A stretch of DNA of 64,000 nucleotides, from assembly GCA_944376715.1 (NCBI GenBank), contig CALWDO010000005.1, positions 40,033 to 104,032 on the forward strand. Direction: 5' to 3'. Positions 59,443 through 64,000 of this stretch are shown in pieces. Position numbers and translations under genes: made by a program. Under the pieces are notes generated by a model that was given only the letters and a program-made list of their open reading frames with translations, searched no databases and was not told the DNA's origin. This DNA comes from an uncultured Lachnoclostridium sp. (GTDB lineage: Bacteria; Bacillota; Clostridia; Lachnospirales; Lachnospiraceae). Position 1 is the first letter of the stretch. Every line of letters starts with the position of its first letter.

Positions 59443-61668
59443 ATGAGCAGTCTGGAACTTTTAAATAAAGAGCAGCAGGAAGCGGTACTCTGTACAGAGG
59501 GACCGCTTTTGATCCTGGCAGGAGCCGGATCGGGCAAGACGAGGGTGCTGACCCACCGCATTGCCCATTTGATCGAGGACTGCGGGGTCAGTCCCTGGAA
59601 TATCCTGGCGATTACGTTTACCAACAAGGCGGCCGGCGAGATGAGAGAGAGAGTGGATAAGATCGTGGGTTTTGGCTCGGAGAGCGTCTGGGTGAGCACG
59701 TTTCACTCTGCCTGTGTCCGTATCCTGCGCAGATACATCGACCGTCTGGGATTTTCCAACAATTTCACGATCTATGATACGGAGGATCAGAAGTCGGTGG
59801 TAAAAGACGTATGCCGCCGTCTGGAACTGGATCCGAAGATGTACAAGGAACGGATGCTCCTGAATGTGATCTCTCACGCGAAGGACGAATATCTGTCGCC
59901 GAAGGAAGTGGAACTGCAGGCCAGGGGAGACTTCCGCCGGGAGAAGATCGCCCAGGTGTATCTGGAGTATCAAAAGGAACTGCAGAAGAATAACGCGCTG
60001 GATTTTGACGACTTGATCGTGAAGACGGTAGATCTGTTTACCGTGTGCCCGGATGTTCTGGAATACTATCAGAATCGTTTCCGCTATATTATGGTGGACG
60101 AGTATCAGGACACCAATACGGTACAGTTCAAACTGATCAGTATCCTGGCTGGGAAATACCGGAATCTGTGCGTGGTGGGAGATGACGACCAGTCCATTTA
60201 TAAGTTCCGCGGGGCGAATATAGAAAATATCCTGAGCTTTGAAAAGACGTTTCCGGACGCCGCAGTGATCCGCCTGGAGCAGAATTACCGTTCTACGGGT
60301 ACGATCCTGGATGCGGCCAACGGCGTGATCTCGCACAACAAGGGAAGAAAAGAGAAAACACTCTGGACCGAAAATGAGAAAGGGGATCCCATCGAATTCC
60401 ATCAGTTTAACACGGCATATGATGAAGCGGAGTTCGTAGCAGGCGATATCCGCAGGAAGATGCAGGAGCCGGGGGCGGAATACCGGGATTTTGCCATCCT
60501 GTACCGAACCAATGCCCAGTCGCGTCTTTTTGAGGAAAAATTTCTTATGGCCAATATCCCCTATCGCCTGATCGGCGGGATTAATTTTTATTCCCGCAGG
60601 GAGATCAAGGACCTGCTGGCTTATTTAAAGACCATCGACAATGGCAGAGACGATCTTGCCGTGCGCAGGATCATCAATGTGCCGAAGCGGGGCATCGGTG
60701 CGGCGACTCTGAATAAAGTGGATGCATTTGCCCAGAGCCGGGGGATCAGCTTTTTTGAGGCTCTGGAAGAAGCGTCGGAGATCCCCGGGATCGGACGCGC
60801 GCTTCTGAAGATCCAGCCTTTTGTCCATCTGATCCACGAGATGCGCCTGAAGCTTGCCGATATTTCGCTGAAAGAACTGATGGAAGAGATTCTGGACAAA
60901 ACCGGATATGCCAGAGAACTGGAGATGGAAGATACTGAAGAGGCGGACGCACGGCTGGAAAACATCGACGAACTGATCACCAAGATTGTTACATATGAAG
61001 AAGGCGCTGAACATCCGGAACTCAGTGAGTTCCTGGAAGAGGTGGCGCTGGTGGCGGACATTGACAGTTTGGAGGAGGACGACAACCGGGTTCTCCTGAT
61101 GACGCTGCACAGCGCGAAAGGTCTGGAATTCCCCAGGGTTTATCTGGCGGGTATGGAAGACGGGATCTTTCCCAGTTACATGTCCATTGCGGCAAACACG
61201 GAAGAAGAGATTGAAGAAGAGCGAAGGCTTTGCTATGTGGGGATTACCCGTGCCATGAAGGAACTGACTTTAACTTCCGCCAGATTCCGGATGGTGCGCG
61301 GAGAGAATCACTGTAATGCAGTATCCCGGTTTATCAGAGAGATTCCGGAAAATTTGATGAAGAGGGAAGGCCTCCCGGAAAGGCATAAAGAGCAGGCTCC
61401 GACCGACAAACGGGATCAGGTCTACGAGAAAGCGAAGGAAGCCTTCCGGGTCAAGACTTTCGACCCCAGGCAGTTTAAAGTGGTCAAGGCGGATAAGCTG
61501 GACTATGGAGTAGGAGACCGGGTGAGTCATATAAAATTCGGCCAGGGGACTGTCCTGGAGATTGCAGAAGGAGGACGTGATTACGAGGTCAAAGTAGATT
61601 TCGACAAGGCCGGAGTCAAGAGGATGTTCGCTTCCTTTGCCAAATTGAAAAAAATTGAAACGCTATAG
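59443..61668 (+). CDS. pcrA: ATP-dependent DNA helicase PcrA/UvrD
   Basis: A superfamily 1A helicase of 741 residues for repair and displacement of RecA or polymerase. Motif I is LILAGAGSGKTRVLTHRIAH near 21, Ia is AITFTNKAAGEMRERV, II is VDEYQDTN near 219, III is VVGDDDQSIYKFRGA, IV is RLEQNYRSTGTIL, V is LMTLHSAKGLEFPRV near 552, and VI is EERRLCYVGITRAMKEL near 588. The C-terminal RNA-polymerase-binding tail DRVSHIKFGQGTVLEIAEGG is present. The starting MSSLELLNKEQQEAV is standard. Confidence 0.96.
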   Translation: MSSLELLNKEQQEAVLCTEGPLLILAGAGSGKTRVLTHRIAHLIEDCGVSPWNILAITFTNKAAGEMRERVDKIVGFGSESVWVSTFHSACVRILRRYIDRLGFSNNFTIYDTEDQKSVVKDVCRRLELDPKMYKERMLLNVISHAKDEYLSPKEVELQARGDFRREKIAQVYLEYQKELQKNNALDFDDLIVKTVDLFTVCPDVLEYYQNRFRYIMVDEYQDTNTVQFKLISILAGKYRNLCVVGDDDQSIYKFRGANIENILSFEKTFPDAAVIRLEQNYRSTGTILDAANGVISHNKGRKEKTLWTENEKGDPIEFHQFNTAYDEAEFVAGDIRRKMQEPGAEYRDFAILYRTNAQSRLFEEKFLMANIPYRLIGGINFYSRREIKDLLAYLKTIDNGRDDLAVRRIINVPKRGIGAATLNKVDAFAQSRGISFFEALEEASEIPGIGRALLKIQPFVHLIHEMRLKLADISLKELMEEILDKTGYARELEMEDTEEADARLENIDELITKIVTYEEGAEHPELSEFLEEVALVADIDSLEEDDNRVLLMTLHSAKGLEFPRVYLAGMEDGIFPSYMSIAANTEEEIEEERRLCYVGITRAMKELTLTSARFRMVRGENHCNAVSRFIREIPENLMKREGLPERHKEQAPTDKRDQVYEKAKEAFRVKTFDPRQFKVVKADKLDYGVGDRVSHIKFGQGTVLEIAEGGRDYEVKVDFDKAGVKRMFASFAKLKKIETL

Positions 61669-61729
61669 TAATTTATCATGAAATATGGTATACTAAAATA
61701 AGATTTTATACAGAAAAGAGGTATCCGCT

Positions 61730-62017
61730 ATGAACCGTGTAGAAGACTTTTTAAATGCAGCGAAGACGAATGAGATGCTGGGAGAATTGCTTCATATCAA
61801 GAAGGAAGAGGAGAAAAAGCAGAACGTACTGATGTGGGTTCTCATCGCGATCGGCGCCGTACTTGCAGTGGCGGGTATCGCATATGCCGTATACCGCTTC
61901 TTTACTCCGGATTATCTGGAGGACTTTGATGAGGAATTCGACGATGATTTTGACGATGACTTCTTTGACGATGAAGAAGAAGCAGAAGACGAAGAAGAGG
62001 ACAAGACTGCAGAGTAA
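61730..62017 (+). CDS. Small membrane protein with very acidic C-terminus
   Basis: A 95-residue protein. An N-terminal amphipathic part (MNRVEDFLNAAKTNEMLGEL) leads to one membrane helix (VLMWVLIAIGAVLAVAGIAYA, positions about 33-53) and a tail made almost only of Asp, Glu and Phe/Tyr. It recalls short DUF4366-like proteins seen next to pcrA in Lachnospiraceae, but I am not sure of the family. AGAGGT precedes the ATG. It lies between pcrA and rlmD with its own terminator, and its role is unknown. Confidence 0.7.
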   Translation: MNRVEDFLNAAKTNEMLGELLHIKKEEEKKQNVLMWVLIAIGAVLAVAGIAYAVYRFFTPDYLEDFDEEFDDDFDDDFFDDEEEAEDEEEDKTAE

Positions 62018-62061
62018 TTTCCGCAGGAAAGGAATCAGAGCAGAGTAAGGGACTGTGAAAG

Positions 62062-62104
62062 ACAGCGGAACCAGGGCTGCGTGCCGGGCTCCGCTGTTTT
62101 TTTC
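62062..62104 (+). terminator. Terminator after the small acidic membrane protein
   Basis: ACAGCGGA (62062-62069) pairs with TCCGCTGT (62090-62097), followed by eight Ts. The 20-base loop may fold further. Confidence 0.85.
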
Positions 62105-62123
62105 ACCAGATTAAGGAGAATAT

Positions 62124-63500
62124 ATGAAAAAAGGGCAGATTATTGAAAGCACAGTGACGAATACAACCTTCCCCAATAAAGGAAGGATGGAAGCGGAAGG
62201 AAAGACTATAATTGTAAAAAACGGCATTCCGGGACAGCGGCTCCGTTGTCAGATCACAAAGGTTCGCGAGGGAAAGGCGGAAGCGCGTGTTCTGGAAGTG
62301 CTGGAGCGTTCTTCTGTGGAATGTGAACCCTTCTGTAAACATTTCTCGGAATGCGGAGGCTGTATCTGGCAGACTCTTCCCTACGAAGAACAGTTAAGAC
62401 TGAAAGAAGGACAGGTTAAGGAACTGCTGGACAGTGCGGTACGGGCATATGGATATGAATATGAGCTGGAACCGATCAAAGGCAGCCCCCGAAAATATGA
62501 ATACCGCAATAAGATGGAATTCTCCTTCGGGGATGCGTACAAAGACGGTCCGCTGTCTTTGGGGATGCATAAAAAAGGCAGTTTCTATGATATCGTGACA
62601 GTGGATGGCTGCCAGATCGTGGATGAAGATTTCCGGAAAATCCTGTCAGAGACTCTGGCATATTTTCAGGAACAGGGACTGCCCTATTATCATAAAATGC
62701 GCCATGAAGGGTATCTGCGCCATCTGCTGGTGCGAAAGGCAGTGCGGACCGGGGAGATCCTGGCAGATCTGGTGACCAGCACGCAGATGCAGGCTGACCT
62801 GGAAGGGTGGAAAGAGAGAATGCTCTCTTTGCCTCTGGAAGGAAAACTGATCGGGCTCCTGCACACGGAAAACGACAGCCTGGCCGATGTGATCCAGAAT
62901 GACGGCACGGAGATACTCTGGGGACAGGATTTCTTTTATGAAGAATTGCTGGGACTTCGTTTCCGGATCACTCCATTCTCTTTCTTCCAGACCAATTCTC
63001 TGGGGGCGGAAGTGCTCTATGAGACGGCCAGATCCTATATCGGCGATACCAAGGATCAGACTATCTTCGACCTGTACAGCGGAACAGGCACCATCGCCCA
63101 GATCCTGGCGCCGGTGGCGAAGAAAGTGATCGGAGTGGAGATCGTGGAAGAGGCGGTGGAGGCGGCGAAGGAGAACGCCCGCCTGAACGGACTGTTCAAC
63201 TGTGAATTTATCGCCGGGGATGTACTGAAGATGTTGGATTCCATTGAAGAACGTCCCGACTTTATCGTGCTGGATCCTCCCCGGGACGGCGTTCATCCAA
63301 AAGCTCTGAAAAAGATCATCGACTACGGTGTGGACCGTATGGTCTACATTTCCTGCAAGCCTACCAGCCTGGCACGGGATCTGGAACTGCTGCAGGAAAA
63401 CGGGTACCGGATGGAGAGGGCTTGCTGTGTGGACATGTTCCCATGGACCGGGAATTGTGAAGTGGTGGCGCTTTTGACCCGCTGCGGCTGCAAACTATAA
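62124..63500 (+). CDS. rlmD: 23S rRNA (uracil-5-)-methyltransferase, RumA/RlmD type
   Basis: A 458-residue SAM-dependent RNA methyltransferase. A TRAM domain opens the protein (about 1-60). The 4Fe-4S cluster cysteines are in CEPFCKHFSECGGCIWQ near 72. SAM motifs are FFQTNSLGAEVLYETARS near 288, FDLYSGTGTIAQIL near 315, and GVEIVEEAVEAAKENA near 340. The base-binding LDPPRDGVHP near 386 and the catalytic Cys in VYISCKPTSLARDLELL near 411 complete the site. Several paralogues with different U5 targets exist in clostridia, so the exact position methylated is not certain. Confidence 0.92.
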   Translation: MKKGQIIESTVTNTTFPNKGRMEAEGKTIIVKNGIPGQRLRCQITKVREGKAEARVLEVLERSSVECEPFCKHFSECGGCIWQTLPYEEQLRLKEGQVKELLDSAVRAYGYEYELEPIKGSPRKYEYRNKMEFSFGDAYKDGPLSLGMHKKGSFYDIVTVDGCQIVDEDFRKILSETLAYFQEQGLPYYHKMRHEGYLRHLLVRKAVRTGEILADLVTSTQMQADLEGWKERMLSLPLEGKLIGLLHTENDSLADVIQNDGTEILWGQDFFYEELLGLRFRITPFSFFQTNSLGAEVLYETARSYIGDTKDQTIFDLYSGTGTIAQILAPVAKKVIGVEIVEEAVEAAKENARLNGLFNCEFIAGDVLKMLDSIEERPDFIVLDPPRDGVHPKALKKIIDYGVDRMVYISCKPTSLARDLELLQENGYRMERACCVDMFPWTGNCEVVALLTRCGCKL

Positions 63501-63557
63501 CGTATAGTGATTATTACGAAGAGTTGGTATGCAACAAAATTTATAGGGAGCAATTAT

Positions 63558-64000
63558 ATGTCAGAAAATCAAAACACTGAATGGAAAGAATCCTGACGTG
63601 ATGAGTATTTGAAATGGATCTGTGGTTTTGCAAATGCTCAAGGAGGCAAAATATATATTGGAACCGATGACAATGGCAATGTTATCGGTGTGCAGGATAG
63701 TAAAAAGCTGTTGGAAGATATCCCCAATAAAGTGCGGGATATTCTTGGCATTATCGTGGATGTCAATCTGCTGACCCAAGATGGTAAAGATTACATTGAG
63801 ATATGTGTGAATCCGAGCAGTTATCCTGTAAATTATAAGGGGGAGTACCATTACCTCTTCCTAAAGCAGCTGTCAGAGAGGCAGTATATAATGCAATTAT
63901 CCATTCCAATTATGCAGCGTTAGTTCCAATACAGATCCGGATACATGAGGATGCAGTATATATCAGTAATGACTGTATTTTCCCGGTCGGATGGACTGTG
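63558..64000 (+). pseudogene. Decayed AlbA_2/Schlafen-type ATP-binding regulator gene, cut by window edge
   Basis: From an ATG with AGGGAG upstream, the frame encodes MSENQNTEWKES, then an in-frame TGA (63594-63596) where relatives have Trp. It then continues DEYLKWICGFANAQGGKIYI, GTDDNGNVIGVQDSKKLLED and so on, the AlbA_2 (Schlafen AAA_4) domain. At GEYHY (about 63853) the frame is lost. From 63857 another frame encodes LPKAAVREAVYNAIIHSNYA and IQIRIHEDAVYISND, the much later ATPase part of this family, so roughly 100 codons seem to be missing. A nonsense change plus an internal deletion make it a pseudogene. The 3' end lies beyond the window. Confidence 0.85.

Noticed and set aside
1-64000. 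CRISPR arrays, rRNA operons or insertion-sequence transposases
   Set aside because: No regularly spaced direct repeats, no rRNA sequence and no transposase motifs were seen anywhere in the window.

Overview
The window looks like the chromosome of a spore-forming, low-to-middle GC gut Firmicute of the Lachnospiraceae type. The sequence signs are a spoVAE-like gene, a PdaB-like sporulation deacetylase fragment, an aspS2-gatCAB operon under a T-box, a glnA gene followed by an ANTAR antiterminator gene, strong AGGAGG ribosome sites, many TTG starts, and families common in that group (DUF5688, DUF6020, cysteine-rich mini-proteins). No species is claimed.

Positions 1 to about 12,110 are the right end of an integrative or conjugative element. 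In order it carries ParA (cut by the window edge), ParB, a 41-residue protein, a DUF932 protein, a RadC/JAB protein, a YqaJ-type exonuclease, a RecT annealase, a DUF5688 protein, an AT-rich two-gene unit with a P-loop ATPase lying between two perfect palindromes, a 37-residue ORF ending in a terminator hairpin, a large serine recombinase, and an AAA-ATPase/PD-(D/E)XK cargo gene. The element seems to stop inside a PdaB-like polysaccharide deacetylase gene, whose first 65 or so codons remain at 12108-12305 on the minus strand.

From about 12.3 to 30 kb the DNA is ordinary chromosome: an LCP cell-wall ligase, a split ThrE-type exporter followed by lrgAB, a YitT protein, a glycosyltransferase with a DUF6020 membrane protein, glnA plus its ANTAR regulator, dapF, a large membrane glycosyltransferase-like protein, a TagD-like cytidylyltransferase, and the transamidation operon aspS2-gatC-gatA-gatB. 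A T-box precedes that operon, and its specifier loop shows overlapping GAA and AAC codons. An unassigned structured RNA candidate follows gatB.

From 30.5 to 45 kb lie DUF3783, a lipoprotein amidase, a MacB-like efflux system with an OmpR-type regulator and a histidine kinase lacking its ATPase domain, a cold-shock gene, an M23 peptidase, an amidohydrolase, a HAD phosphatase, and a run sfsA-mutY-glf-glycosyltransferase meeting a convergent PAP2 gene. From 45 to 64 kb are queT behind a structured leader, spoVAE, tRNA-Glu(CTC), a DegV protein, an unusual TPR/acidic-repeat/ATPase protein, an ABC-F protein, a FabK/nitronate monooxygenase gene with an operator palindrome over its promoter, an orphan ABC lipoprotein, an arylsulfotransferase-like protein, a UroD-family methyltransferase-like gene with an MFS/GPH transporter, pcrA, rlmD/rumA, and a decayed AlbA_2/Schlafen-type gene at the right edge.

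The most interesting items are the palindrome-bounded ATPase pair, the interrupted pdaB-like gene, the attenuator-like ORF before the recombinase, the putative two-codon T-box, and the unexplained structured leaders at about 30.2 and 45.2 kb.
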